Shown piece after piece: positions 22,749-34,951 of a stretch of DNA of 64,000 nucleotides (positions are counted from its first letter, which is position 1; each line of letters starts with the position of its first letter). A program made the position numbers and the translations under genes. The DNA lies in the NCBI GenBank assembly GCA_027627225.1, contig JAPFQT010000151.1, positions 471,828 to 535,827 on the forward strand. Direction: 5' to 3'. This DNA is from Congeria kusceri (Eukaryota; Mollusca; Bivalvia; Myida; Dreissenidae). The notes beneath the pieces were generated by a model. The model saw only the letters and a program-made list of their open reading frames with translations. It had not been told where the DNA came from and made no database searches.

Positions 22749-23260
22749 GTTGCGGATTTAGGCACTGCGCCAGTATAATGATTGTAGTAGTGCAATGTTT
22801 GTTCTTCCACATTCTTTAATCAACATTTTCCTCACCATAAACTGCTGACCTTAAAATTTGGAGCACAATTTTCCGACGTAAACATAAGGAAAAAGTGTTA
22901 ATTATATGCACGATATACAGCACTTCCTAAATATTAACGAATCTACATATAGACATATAACTGCAAAGCACACGAGGTGTGTCCGAAAAAAAAAACCGTG
23001 TAAAACACGAATGAAATAAAAACATACCGGTATTCACTAAACCGTTTCAATATTCTCGGCATTAAACTATATACTGTTACTTTAAATAATACACACACAC
23101 GCACGAAATAGCGTTGCATTTGTACAACAGTAAATTGCGTAATGTTATCAACAAACGTACATGATATAACCGAAGCGAGGCAAGTCGCATCAATATAGAC
23201 TTCGAAATAACGTCAACGTCCAATAACAAGAAAAGTGCGCACCGTGACAGTCTATTTAAC
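22749..23260 (+). repeat. Dispersed repeat R, right part (paralogue at 37905-40310)
   Basis: Collinear with 37905-38018, 39703-39990 and 40268-40310: TGTTTGTTCTTCCA, CATAAACTGCTGAC (C/T variant), AAAAAGTGTTAAT, GTTGCATTTG, AAGTCGC(A/G)TCAATATA and GTGCGCACC in order. This copy has neither the HINE nor the SINE present in the 38-40 kb copy, so it provides empty sites for both. Confidence 0.8.
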
Positions 23261-24530
23261 TACAATCAGGCGACACAGCGACGTAACACAATCAGGCGAA
23301 ACAACGGCGTGACAAAACCCGGTGACACAACGACGGACCACAACCAGGCGACACTACGACGTAACACAACCAGGCGACAGAACCACGTAGCACAACCAAG
23401 CAACACAACGGCGTAACACAACCAAGCAAAACAACGACGGAAAACAATCAAGCAACACAACGACGGAAACCAACCTGGTGACACAACGCCGTAACACAAC
23501 CAGGTGATACAAAGACGGAACATAACCAGGTGATACAACGACGGAACCCAACCTGGTGACAAAACGACGAAACACAACCACGTGACACAATGACAGAACC
23601 CAACCTGGTGACAAAATCAACGGAGCACAACCAGGCGTCAAAATGACGTAACACAACCAGGTGACACAATGACGGAACACAACCACGCGACACAACAACG
23701 TAGCACAACCAGGCGAAACAGCGACATATCACAACCAGGCGACACAACGACGTGACACAACAAGGCGACACAACGACGTGACACAACCAGGCAACACAAC
23801 GACGTAAGACAAATGGGCGACACAACGACGTAACAGAACCTGGTGACACAACGACGTGACACAACCAGGCGACACAACGACAGATCACAACCAGGCGACA
23901 CAACGACGTGACACAACAAGGCGACCCAGCGACGTGACACAACCAGGCGACACAACGACGAGAGACAATCAGGCGACACAACGACGGAACAGAACCTGGT
24001 GACACAACGACGTGACACAACCAGGCGACACAACGACAGATCACATCCAGGCGACACAACGACATATCACATCCAGGCGACACAACGACAGATCCCATCC
24101 AGGCGATACAACGACGTGACACAACCAGGCGACACAACGACATATCACATCTAGGCGACACAACGACGTGACACAACCAGGCGACACAACAACAGATCAC
24201 ATCCTGGCGACACAACGACGCTACACAACCAGGCGACACAACGACGTGACACAACCAGGCGACACAACGACGTGACATAATCAGGCGACACAACGACGTA
24301 ACACAACCAGGTGACACAACGACATATCACATCTAGGCGACACAACGATGTGACACAACCAGGCGACAAAACGATTTAACACATCCAGGCGACACAACTA
24401 CTGAACACAACCAGGCGACAAAACGACGTAACACAACCAGGCCACACAGTGTGGTAACGCAAGAAGGCGAAACAACAAAGCAACACATCCAAGCGACGTT
24501 ATGACGATATACAACCAAGCGATGCATCAA
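23261..24530 (+). repeat. 26-bp minisatellite, array C (largest contiguous homogeneous run)
   Basis: About 48 copies of the dimer ACACAACCAGGCG plus ACACAACGACGTG. Sub-variants are spread through it, for example GACATATCACATC and GACAGATCACATC blocks at 23700-24200. It starts exactly where repeat R ends, as in array D. Minus-strand open frames (up to 289 codons) are produced by the lack of T on the plus strand. Confidence 0.92.
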
Positions 24531-24585
24531 CGTTATCATGAATCAAGATCGTAGTAATAATCGCGAATAAAGATCATACACAAAA

Positions 24586-24790
24586 TATTTTTTAAGAAAT
24601 AATTTTCGATTTATCGTTGTTCATTGGCCCATAAACAACGATTTGAAGTTCTGATGCGTATGAATGAAACCACGATGGTAGTTTAATAGCCACGCATCAG
24701 AACGACAAAGAGTTGTTTAATGGTCGATTAACAACGATAATTTTGTTTTTGTCTATAGAAAAATAAGCGAGTGTCACGTAAGAAATAGCC
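24586..24790 (+). repeat. FB-A foldback family, short copy
   Basis: TTAAGAAATAATTTTCGATT opens it, then TAAACAACGATTTGAAGTTC, CCACGCATCAGAACGACAAA and TTTGTCTATAGAAAAATAAG. The tail block with TACTATGCTCCGCT is missing. Confidence 0.65.
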
Positions 24791-25140
24791 TACATGTTAT
24801 TATACATTTTACAACCCTGTGTTCTCAGGTTCAAGCACCCGTTACACCCTAACCTACTAACTCGGATTTCGCATGAGACGTTAAACCGAGGTGCAGTGCA
24901 CTAGGTGCTTCACACCGGGCACTAAAAGACCCAGGGTCTCCTCTGGAACGGGGCGTGTCCTGTATCTTGCACTATCCCCCGTAACCCACTTAACAAGTCT
25001 TCTTGGGGGGATGGCCATATGGCAGAGAATCCCGGTGCACTCCATAAAATGTACACACACATGTTTAAGATTCAAGTTCTGAGACCTGGAGGTCAAACGC
25101 TACTCTGATCGACAGGTCTTTGCAAAATTAGGAGCAGATC
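24791..25140. repeat. SINE/LINE-like repeat fragment
   Basis: Contains TGAGACGTTAAACCGAGGTG, GGGCACTAAAAGACCCAGGG and TCCCCCGTAACCCACTTAA. The TGAGACGTTAAACCGAGGT word is typical of dispersed SINE-type repeats of marine invertebrates as I remember them. The overlapping short frames on both strands are not called. Confidence 0.35.
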
Positions 25141-25154
25141 CTCTAGTTCTCTTT

Positions 25155-25360
25155 CACAACGCAGGTAAGGGATCATGGGAAGGATCGTGCACGTGTTGTT
25201 GGTGCACGTGTACTGGACTATAAGAGGGAGGGAGGCAAGTCTCAGGGAGACCTGACTTCCAGTTTGCAGTTATCTGGTACGCAAAGTATCCAGTCAAAAC
25301 CTGGCACGTGAGAATGAGAAAAATGCATGCAGACGACGTGTCCAGAACGAGGACGGAAAT
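25155..25360 (+). repeat. LTR-like or promoter-like repeat, copy 1
   Basis: Similar in order to 26530-26880: AACGCAGGTAAG, a TATA-like word (CTATAAGAGG), GACTTCCAGTTTGCAG, CTGGTACGCA, and further on GCAGACGACGTGTCCAGAACG. It could be a solo LTR or one of a degenerate pair. No polyprotein frame lies between the copies. Confidence 0.3.
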
Positions 25361-26529
25361 GATATATATACCACTGGTTGGATTTTTGGTATTATTTGCC
25401 AGAAATGTTCCTTGGTTGATCCGCTTCCAAATTCCTTCAAAGTATTTTGATTCGCCCCATTGCCCGTGCAAATTTTCTTATATGGCTATATTGAAAACTT
25501 TGAAATCTTCTTGTCCAAAACCAATTTATAATATACTCAGGTGAGCGATAAAGGGCCATAATGGTCATCGTGTTTTATGTAACTTTTTGTTTATTGTGAG
25601 TTTGTTGTCTGTAATATCTTATGTTCTTATGCCACGTTATTGTATTGCTTGATTATGCAGAACGAAATTATGTGTGGTTGTAAGGGTAAATATTTGAAAT
25701 TATGTGGAAATGAGGCTGAATAAGCATACCGTTTCCAACATAAGGGGACCAATAAACTTTAATGAACACAATTGGTAATTTTTCATTAAATTATGGGCAA
25801 TAACTCTGGAGAAGAGAAAATTGACTGATCCAAATGAAACTTGACGTGCACTATGTTGGTACATATTTTATATTTATTTTAAGTTCCATGGAATTCTACC
25901 AGCCACTTACTGTGAAATGGCGGCGGACAGAATTTAAGCGTAATGGACGGACGAGAGGACGGACTGACGAGTAACGACTAGGTGTATGGATATTACACTA
26001 AGTAATCATCACGAAGAAAAACATTTTGTGGCATATAGAAAATATATTTAAAAAAAAATAATTATTCAGTTTTGGAAATGGTATTGTTAGGAAAAAAACG
26101 AAATCGAAAACTAAGCATTGTCCATTATGTCCTCAAGCCTTTTCATTTCCACAAGTTTAGAGCGAAATGGTATGTCTCATAAGAATGTATGTATGAAACA
26201 TGTTCACGAGTAGAGTGCTGGGGTAGATAGGTGAATTGCTTACCAGGGTCCGATTTTTCAAAAATTCGTAAGCATGTTATAACAGGATTAACTTTGTTTC
26301 TTTATTTTCATATTGAAATAAAGTGTACGTAATAATGTGGTCAAGACGTGTTACATTTTCAATGAAAAGTTTGTCAGATAATCACAACAAATAATATAGT
26401 GAGTTGTAAAATAATGTTATAATTGTAATTTTTATCGATGAAATAAGAGACTTAAGCAGGTTTTCCTTATGCCAAATCGAGAAATTGGAGCCAGTTACCT
26501 AACAACAGAAGCAGGCCATTGAGTTCTTC
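25361..26529. other. Intergenic; one HINE-like core fragment
   Basis: 25780-25975 has GGGCAATAACTCTGG, CCAAATGAAACTTGACGTGC and a GGACGGACGAGAGGACGGAC microsatellite, a core-plus-microsatellite order like the pearl/HINE families. A short AACACTAAGTAATCATCACGA-like monomer of the 31-bp repeat lies near 25990-26014. Nothing else is recognised. Confidence 0.4.
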
Positions 26530-26880
26530 GTCGCAACGCAGGTAAGAGTTGCAGTGAAAAACAACTGCTGGTAAGTGACGGTTCGTGCCATTGTTTTCGT
26601 CGGAAGCTTGGTACACCTGTACCAGTATATACGGAGGAGGAAGGGACAGAAGTCAGTAACCACTTGATTCCGGTTTGTAGACTTCTGGTATACGATTCAG
26701 CTTGACCTTATCAGCATTTAAAGCCCGACAAGATGTTTCCAATTTAAACGTGGGATATATTATTCGAAAGACCGATTAACGTACCGTCGTCGAACATGGG
26801 ACATATGACACAGGGCAGACGTGGAACGGGAATTCGTGCAGACGACATTTCCGCATAAGTTCAGAACGAGGCAGGAATCG
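26530..26880 (+). repeat. LTR-like or promoter-like repeat, copy 2
   Basis: See copy 1 at 25155. Shared words here are AACGCAGGTAAGAG, the TATA-like AGTATATACGG, TTCCGGTTTGTAGACTTCTG, and GCAGACGACATTTCCG followed by CAGAACGAGG. 26881-27152 holds nothing recognised. Confidence 0.3.
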
Positions 26881-27152
26881 CAGGGGTTTATGAAACGAAC
26901 GTCGGAGGGGTCGGGTGTCGTGAAGTACAATAACAAATAGCGATAGTATACTTGGTTAAAATTACAAATAATATTGATACACGGTAATATTCAACCATGC
27001 CGATTTGGAACTAAAATGCTAGGCACAGTACTTTATACGTTGAACATTTGTAAGCTATACTCGTATCGTTGTGCCAAAAGTGTGTAGGTTTATCTGCCAA
27101 ACATGTTAAGTTAATGTATATAAAATAGATATTGCGGTAATACAACAAACAA

Positions 27153-27655
27153 ACAAGATCCGTCACTGGACAACGCGCTCTTCTATTCAAAGTATTTCAA
27201 TGGTAAATATTTTGGAAAGTTAAAGGGGCATAAATATGTTGAAATACATAGCTGAGTTATGGAAATAATTTTATAAATTTATTCAAAATTTTAAGTGAAT
27301 ACTATATACAATTTAAAAATTATAAGACTTTGAAACAAAAACTGTTAACCCCAACAACTTACATGTTATCAGGGGGCCTAACTCTGTCAAAACAGAGTTA
27401 TGTGGATTGTGGCACCTGATGCAGTAGTTAATGACAAAGGTATATTCCAAGTTTCAACTGAATAGCCTATCAAGTTTTGAAGTGATACATCTTTTGAATA
27501 TAAACTTTAACCAGAAACTATATGTGAAAAAAGGGGGATAGCTCTGTCAAAAAACAAAACAGAGTTATGGGGAATGTTGCAAATGAAGTTGGAGTTGATG
27601 ACAAAGATATATTCCAAGTTTCAAGTGAATACCTTTTGTAGTTTTGTAGTACATT
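27153..27655 (+). mobile_element. HINE/pearl-like family 1, 3'-truncated copy
   Basis: 5' end CAAGATCCGTCACTGGACAA, then CGCGCTCTTCTATTC, then two cores containing AACTCTGTCAAAACAGAGTT and ATATTCCAAGTTTCAA. It lacks the GCCGAC microsatellite and terminal hairpin. It lies just upstream of a complete copy. Confidence 0.6.
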
Positions 27656-27727
27656 ATGTGCAGTCATGAATAAAGATCTTACACTTAGTAATCGTCACGA
27701 ATAAATATCTTAAAGCAATTGTTGTAC

Positions 27728-28899
27728 ACAAGAGCTGTTATAGGACAGCACGCTCGACTATTCGAAGTATTTCAGTTGGTACATATATCGAAAAGTAGAA
27801 GGGGCATACATTTGATGAAATACAAAACTTTTAAGTGAAAACCTTATATAGTTTATAAATTTTAAGAATTCGGAACAAAAACTTTAACCACAAAAAATAT
27901 GTAAAAAGTGGGCATACCTCTGTACAAATACAAACCAGAGTTATGGAGATTGTTGAACCTGATGCTGGAGTTGATGGCAAAGGTTTAATTCGAGTTTTGA
28001 GTGAATAACACATTTAGATTTTAAGGTATAAGACTTCTGAATATACACTTTAACCAGAAAACGTAAGTAAAAAAGGAGCATAACTCTTTTAAGATACAAA
28101 ACAGAGTTATGGGGAACATTGTCCCTGATGCTGCAGTTAATGACAAAGGTGCATTCCAAGTTTCAGGTAAATAACTTTGTAGTGTTGAAGTTATAAGACT
28201 TTTAAATATAAACTTCAACCAGAAAATCATTTTGAAAAAGAGGCATACCTCTGTCAAAATACAAAACAGAATTATGGGATATGTTGCACCTGATGTTGGA
28301 GTTAAAAATGTACAATTAAAGTTTCATGTGAATAACTTATGTAGCTTCGAAAATACAAGACTGAATATAAACTTAATCCAGAAGACCCTGACCCCACCCA
28401 CCCATATGCAATCCCAAGCGAGGTCTCGATATAAGGTATCTATGTATACAGTTTCATTAAAATATCTCAATGCGTTCTGAAGTTTTTGAGCGGAAACCGT
28501 TTATATATTTTTAGTAACAGTGACCTTGACCTTGATCCCAGCCACCCCAAATGCAATCCCAAGTGAGGCCTTGCTATAAGGTATCTATGAATGAAGTTTC
28601 ATTACAATAGCTCGATCCTTTATCGAGTTATAGAGATATGGAGTTGTTGCACGCAAACTTTAACCTGAATTTTTAAGTTCAAACAGTGGCATAATTCTGC
28701 TAAATTGCAGGTCAGAGTTATGGGCCCTGGTCAGTGATCTCACATAATGATCCTTCATAATGTGAAGTTTCAATTGAATATCTGTAGAAGATATAGAGAT
28801 ATGGAGTTGTTGCACGCAAACCTTAACCAGAGCATTACGCCGACGCCGACGAACGGGTGAATAGTATAGCTCCAACTATTCTGTGAATAGTCGAGCTAA
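27728..28899 (+). mobile_element. HINE/pearl-like family 1, complete copy
   Basis: 5' CAAGAGCTGTTATAGGACAG, subterminal CGCTCGACTATTCGAAG, several cores of roughly 150-170 bp, a GCCGACGCCGACG microsatellite and the terminal hairpin at about 28868-28898 ending GAGCTAA. The cores contain an inverted pair, ATAACTCTGT/ACAGAGTTAT. Open frames on both strands (60-82 codons) are products of the cores and are not genes. Confidence 0.7.
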
Positions 28900-29356
28900 T
28901 AACATGAACACTATTATCTATGCTTTCTATTTGTTCAAACGTTCAAGCACTGCGACAAAATGCACTTGAATGCATTACAAAAATAATCATTAACAAACCC
29001 ACGACTTCTGATTCCGACATTTACAATTATAGTAATTGTCCTATCTCTGTCCGAAATCAGGCCATTTTTTCTGTGTTTCGGGCAACCCTATTCACCTAGC
29101 GAAAACCCACCGACCCTAAAGCTTTTATTGAAGATTGTTTTTTACGTGAAATCCGTATTTCCGTATATAATGTGTCTTTAAAAAAGTAAAAACAAACTTA
29201 AACCCGACCCTACCTAACTTTTGTGAAACCTTTGCCCGAAAAACACATTTTTTTTGGCCTCACTATAAAACTCTATTTTTGACATTCATGCTTGATTGTA
29301 GGTATGTTGTAATCAAATTAAGATTTCTAGAAATAATCATGACCCTGACATATAAG

Positions 29357-29988
29357 AACTTATTCACCAACCTGTTCTTAGACTTAAGAATAACGAATAG
29401 ACTCAGACTCAATAAAAATACTACGCCAATATGCTGGGTACCAATGTCGCTATTGTCATTAAAGAGTATATGTTCGATTTTACAACATATATATTTGCAT
29501 AAATTAAACAACTAATAATTAATTCCCATATACTTCGATTTAAAATGAAAGAAAAGTTAATATGAACTATTGTTGAAAAACGCATAGTTAACTACTTTTT
29601 AATCAGAAACTAGTTTTAGGCTGTACAGCCAGAAACTCCGATACATGTATACACGTTTACTCTACAGTTATTTTAGGTTACACAACACTAATAAACGATG
29701 CAAAAGTCGAAAGTCGTATTTGTTGACTCATTCGATATTGTATTCGTCACGTTTATGTTTATATGTCTGCTTTCAAGTTATTTTTTCACTTTCATCTGTT
29801 TACTAGTATTCTTAAACAATTGATATGAATGATCGTACATACACACTTTTACAAATCGTTCTAAATAAAGAACTCTGTAATTTGAGTTGCTGAATACCTA
29901 TACAGATTCAAGTAAACAGTTTTCTTTGAACAGAACAGTTTCAAGAATAGTCTTTCTTATCACGTCTTAAGTCTAAGAATAGATTGGC
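29357..29988. mobile_element. MITE ends TTCACCAACCTGTTCTTAGA, paralogue of 4453-4690
   Basis: Left TTCACCAACCTGTTCTTAGA and right TCTAAGAATAGATTGGCGAA form a good inverted pair. The interior is expanded by about 370 bp relative to copy 1, probably through a later insertion. Confidence 0.6.
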
Positions 29989-30149
29989 GAATACGGGCCC
30001 TGGATGCCAACATATATGTTGACAAAACTACGACTGTTTTTGTTATAACAGTAACATTTTCACCAGAAACCAATTCAACATGTGGTTATTTAAAACGGTA
30101 TCTAGTTATTTTTGTCACCAGTTACAATCAATGCTGTCCAATCCAATAG

Positions 30150-30572
30150 CAAAAGCTGTCGGAAGACAGCACGCTCGACTTGTCTTGTACTTGTCAGAGT
30201 AACTAGCATTTTTCTAAAACAAACTGTTTGGAAAGTAACGGCCAAACATGTTTCTAGTTTGAATAAAATCCCTCAAGCCAATCAAGAGATACACGCTTAT
30301 CGAAAAACTTTAACCTACCCAAATAAGTTTAATAAGTTACCCAAATAAGTTTCTACAAAAATACCCATAATTATGACACATTTTAAATAGAGTTACGAAA
30401 CTCGGCCTATGGGTTTATTTTAATAATAAATGGTGAAAGTTTGAATAAGTAATCCCTCAAGCCATTCCTGAGAAACTAGCTTATCGAAAATCGTTAACCT
30501 AGGCGGACGACGACGCCGACACCGACGCCGGGTAGAATAGATTGCCTTTTCATCGAAAATTCGAGCTAAAAA
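30150..30572 (+). mobile_element. HINE/pearl-like family 1 inserted in copy 2
   Basis: 5' AAAAGCTGTCGGAAGACAGC, then ACGCTCGACT; 3' GACGACGCCGACACCGACG followed by AAAATTCGAGCTAAA. The paralogous site at about 4986-4990 (TTCAATAAAAAGAG) is uninterrupted, so the boundaries can be read. No target duplication is evident, and the 3' end GAGCT abuts a run of A. Confidence 0.7.
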
Positions 30573-30689
30573 TTAAAATTAATTATCAAAAAACATAAAT
30601 GCGATATTTTATTTTTGTTAAATATGCAATGTCTTAACGATTGTTATACCAAACACATCCGTAGATTTGGTAGAACATACAGCAGTCAT

Positions 30690-31185
30690 TATCAAGCATA
30701 AAGATCGTACTCGAAGTAATCAACACGAATGCACATCGTACACTAAGTAATTAACGCGAATAAAAATCATACACTTATTAATTAACACGAAAAACGATCG
30801 TAATCAACACACATAAAAATAGTTATTTCAGTAATCCTCAAGAATTTATTAGAACACTAAGTAATTATCACTAATAAAAGACCGTTCACCAAGTAATCGT
30901 CGCGAACAAAGATCGAACACTAAGTAATAACTAATTAAGGTCGTACACTAAATAATAATCAATAATAAAGATTGTACATAAAGTAATTGCCACTAATAAA
31001 GATCGTACATTACGTAATAATAACTAATTAATTTCGTACATTAAGTAACTATCACTAATAAAGATCGTACACTCAGTAATCCTCACGAATAAAGATCGTA
31101 CACTCAGTAATCCTCATGAATAAAGATCGTACACTAAGTAATCCTCCGGAATAAAGATCGTTCACTAAGTAATCGTCACGAATAT
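30690..31185 (+). repeat. 31-bp tandem array
   Basis: About 16 copies of a unit reading AATAAAGATCGTACACT then AAGTAATCCTCACG. Early units are diverged and the last four (31060-31185) are the most regular. Single monomers occur at 5096-5140, near 25990, near 24545 and at 27668-27715. Confidence 0.85.
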
Positions 31186-31190
31186 TGACA

Positions 31191-32009
31191 TATAAAAGTT
31201 GGCCAATTTTAATTCCTGATAGGTAAGTAACCCTTTAGGTTTATTTTTAACTTTGTTTATAAATAAAAAAAACAACAACATAACTTTCTAAAATCTCTCG
31301 TATACAAGACAATTATAAAGTGTGTGTTCTCAGAAAGAGACGAGTCGCAATGCTAGCATTTGAAATATGAAAATTCTGTGAGCAAACACCTTTGGTGTCG
31401 CTGCCAATATCGGAGTCTTCCTAGGCTACATTTCATGGACAACAAAACAAAAACATTTATACTCGTGGCGATTTCTTTCGGTTCTGTCGTGGGAAGAGAA
31501 ACTATTTTAGTTTCTGGCAACCAGATCAGAAGATACTTCAATATAAGTTAAGTAAATCACCAGCAGAATCAAGTACCGGTAAATCGCGGTTGGTTCTTTC
31601 CCGGCGGGCAATCCCAGGGGAATTTGACTAATTGTATTTTTGGGGATCTAATTCCCCACCCTAGAGCCAAACATTTGTGTCTAAATCCCCACAACAGGGG
31701 ATGCTTAATTGGTGTATCAAATAGCCCGGAGGCCAATATTACCGGGATCTAAAATCCGAACAAGGTATATTTTCCGGGACTTGCAGGATTATAGGAATAT
31801 CTTCAGGTATTTTGTACATAATTAACAGGAAAACCAGACACTAATGTTTCTGTTATTTGTAAAAATAATGAGTTTTTGTTACATGCAAGGGTGCTAGGCA
31901 GTCACAACCTCTGTGTCACAACGACCACAACTCACGTGCATTTGATCATAATCTAATCACCTTGAAAATGTTTAACAAACTGTAATTGTTTCAGTTTGTC
32001 ATACTCATA
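31191..32009. other. Intergenic, no gene recognised
   Basis: 31600-31770 contains a cluster of GGGGAT/ATCCCC words (CAGGGGAATTTGACTA, CCCCACAACAGGGGATGC) related in style to the foldback at 34952. The 62-63 codon frames on both strands at 31353-31551 are unrecognised. Confidence 0.35.
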
Positions 32010-32261
32010 TTGTATGATGCTTCATGGCATGCCACATACTAAATATGAAAGCTCTCAGCCACGCAGTTTCAGAGAAGGTTTTTAAAGTGTTCCTTTTTTA
32101 AATCTATATTTAGATAATTCCTGTGAAGTTTGGTAAAAATCTGCCCAGCGGTTTATGATGAGAGGTTGTTTGAATGAAAATATTGACGCACGACGGACAC
32201 AACGGAATAAAGGTTATTATAAAAGCTCACCATGAGCACGTTGTGCTCAGGTGAGCTAAAA
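32010..32261 (+). mobile_element. HINE/pearl-like family 2, 3' fragment
   Basis: Shares with 39410-39706 the words AAATATGAAAGCTCTCAGC, CTGCCCAGCGGTTTA, GACGCACGACGGAC and the terminal GCTCAGGTGAGCTAAAA. The 5' part is absent. Confidence 0.65.
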
Positions 32262-32599
32262 CACGCATTTGGACGGGCGTAGCTATGTTGTTTTTTTAAT
32301 CAAAACCCGGACGCGGGTCAGAAAAAAATCGTGTTTACTTCGCAAAAAAAAAATTCATAATCAATTAAAACCATTCAACTGGTGTTCTTTGGACTATCGT
32401 GCACGTGCTGTCGTCGAGAAGCTTGTCGCTCGTTTACCAGTCTATTTCAGATGTTTCAATCCAACATTAGACACGTGACAAGCAGCAGACGCGCAGACAA
32501 CAATTCGTGCAGACGACAGTTCTAGAAACCAGAAGGAATGATGAAGGCTACCGCGTAGAAGCGGAAGTTAGGGAGGCATCGGGAGTTTTGTGGCGTATG

Positions 32600-33022
32600 A
32601 CAGGAGGCGCTATGCATGATCATATTTTTCATTAATCATATTTTTCACACACCTGTGAAGAAAAGGATCTAATTTGTTACATTTGTAAGTGTGAAGAATG
32701 TGATTGGCCAAAACGGTGTATCTTTGAGGATCACAGAAGAATCACACAAGAATAGGATTTCATTGCTTATCAAAAATTGGGTGCGATAAAAACTTCACAG
32801 AACATGTCACGAATAAGATTGTGCTGTGTAAAGAATAAGATCTCGATTGTCACACTGGAATGAATCTGATACTATTTTTCACAGAGGTGAAAACATGATT
32901 TTTGAAAGCTATGGTCCTGCAGCGCTAGAGGACCTCCAGAGTGCAGGGCCACGGGGTGAAAACATGATTTGTGAAAACTATGGTCTTGCAGCGCTATAGG
33001 ACCTCCAGAGTGCAGGGCCACG
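32600..33022. mobile_element. Foldback/MITE rich in TTTTCACA, with 67-bp tandem duplication
   Basis: Related to 10409-10728: GGAGGCGCTAT start, TTTTTCACACACCTGTGAA interior. The right end (ATTTTTGAAAGCTATGGTCC, CAGCGCTAGAGGACCTCC) is duplicated in tandem at about 32888-32954 and 32955-33021. The small minus-strand frame here merely reads this duplication. 33023-33440 holds nothing recognised. Confidence 0.55.
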
Positions 33023-33440
33023 GGGTCGACGGCTGCCCTTTGACATTGACACATTAATCACAAACAATACTTCGTAACATTTTAGATGATATGTGTATAT
33101 TTCAATGGAAAGAATTGAACATTAAGGGACAAAATTATGTGCATGGAGTATGAAACAATGAGCATTAATTCTGGGTACATGTTATAAAGGCGCGTCAGAT
33201 TAAAAAGTTTTTCCCACAGGACGAAAAATTGCCAATACATTTAACAGAAACATTTTAACTTTGTACATGAAGAATGTCAGATTGATAAGCGTGCAACATT
33301 CATACACTGAATGTGTAATTTCCAGACGACAGCCATAATTATGTTGATAACAAATCCATCCCCTTATTGTAGGGTGGAAATAGAGAGAATACGTTATTCG
33401 AAACAAATTGCATTCATTCGCTATAGAACATCTATTAATA

Positions 33441-34420
33441 TACTTAAGAAATTATGTTCGATTTAGAGTTGTTTATCGGCTAATAAACCACAATTTGGGG
33501 TTTTGATGCATAGGGATTAAACCACGAGGCGTTAGAACGACACATCGTTGTTTATTAGCAGATAAACACAGATAATACGAAGAATATTTCGATTCTAACA
33601 TGACCTGGTAACATATTCCGCAATTACAATCCGAAATATATTTAAAGTTTCGGAACTATTTTTTCGGGTTGTTTATTGGTACTTCAGTTTAACAACGGTA
33701 AATATTGTTCTTAGTCTAGTATAGAAAACACAGTTCGTGTCATGTTAGAACATTACTTTTACATAACTTGCTAATGTTTTTATTTCCGCTGTTTAAGTTA
33801 AATTAAACAGCAGTTTTATATTGACACGCGCAGTTTTCTAAAGACAAAGAAGAAAATATTTCGTTGTAAAATAGCAAATAAACAACTCGGAAAAGTCGTA
33901 AAATAAATTTTGCATTGTAATTGCAGAATATGTTGTCATGTCATGTTAGAATCAAAATAATTTTCGCTTAATCGTTGTTTATCTGTAATAAAGAACGATT
34001 TTTCGTTCAGGTGCGCGAATATTCGATTTGATTAAATTTTCGATTTATCGTTGTTTATCGGCCAATTAACAACGATTTGGAGTTCTGATGCGTAGGCATT
34101 TAAAAAAGGGCGTTGTTTAATAGCCACGCATCAGAACGACAAAGAGTTGTTTATTGTACGATAAACAATGATAATGCAAACATTATTTCGATTCTAACAT
34201 GAATTGACAAACATAATTGCAAATGTAATGAAAACTACATTTGTCTATGCTCCGCTCAGAATCGGGACTTCTTTTGCCGTTTTTTATTGGGTAGTTTAAC
34301 AACGATAATGTTGTTCTTTGTTTATAGAAAAATAAGCGAGTAGCATCAGAACTCGAAACCGTTTTTATTTACAGATAAACAACTCTAAATCACAAATTAT
34401 TTCTTAATTATACACGAATT
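33441..34420. repeat. FB-A foldback family, long composite copy
   Basis: Two palindromic cores (near 33470 and 34050-34170), two TTTCGG(A/C)ACTATTTTTTCGG-type blocks and one TATGCTCCGCTCAGAATCGG tail occur in series. Order and content parallel 7120-7970. 34421-34951 holds nothing recognised. Confidence 0.65.
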
Positions 34421-34951
34421 CGTGGCGCCAAACAACGTGTGACCAAACTTACCGAGTATTTTCTCCACAGTTTATGTACCTATCAATGTTACAATATATT
34501 AATTCCAATCCTTATGTAATTTAATGTAAAAGCGATAACTTTAACCCCAAATAAATGCAACATTTTGCACATAGGGACCCTCATAACCATACTTTTCTTA
34601 AAGAGCATTCTAAGCTGAATTGATTTAAGCAATAAAAAGGGTATGTCATGTAATATGTAAGAAAGAACTCGACACTAAACAAAGATGACTGTTTTATCAC
34701 CATCTTTTTACCGGCTACTTTCTAGTTCAATGTAACCCGTCTAAGCGCAAGTGTCATACTGTAGTCTCCAATCTTAAAACATATCAGTGATTTATTATTG
34801 CATACCAATGCTTACCCTACCAACATCTCAAAAAATATATCAAAGCAAGTGTCTAAATCTAAAAACATGTCTTCGAGTCAAGCTTGTTGATTTATTTAGA
34901 GAGGACAGCCCTACACGACTTATTTATTTAGTGTAATGTGACCTCAACATT

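Larger units (their letters stand above)
29040..30720 (+). repeat. Duplicated segment, copy 2 (paralogue at 4110-5150)
   Basis: Same marker words in the same order as 4110-5150, but longer: extra sequence at about 29510-29850 and a HINE at 30150-30572. Past the HINE the homology resumes (AGATTTGGTA, then GCATAAAGATCGTA near 30697), where copy 1 has a single 31-bp monomer and copy 2 leads into an array. Confidence 0.75.

Noticed and set aside
23266..24317. Long Cys/Val/Leu-rich minus-strand frames over the 26-bp arrays (also at 6560-7152, 9722-10316, 40255-41349)
   Set aside because: The plus strand of the unit has almost no T, so the minus strand lacks the A needed for stop codons. All three frames stay open at once, and a 26-bp period gives the same 26-residue repeat in each. 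This is composition, not coding selection.
27728..28480. Short frames on both strands in the HINE cores
   Set aside because: They repeat with the core period and carry no domain.
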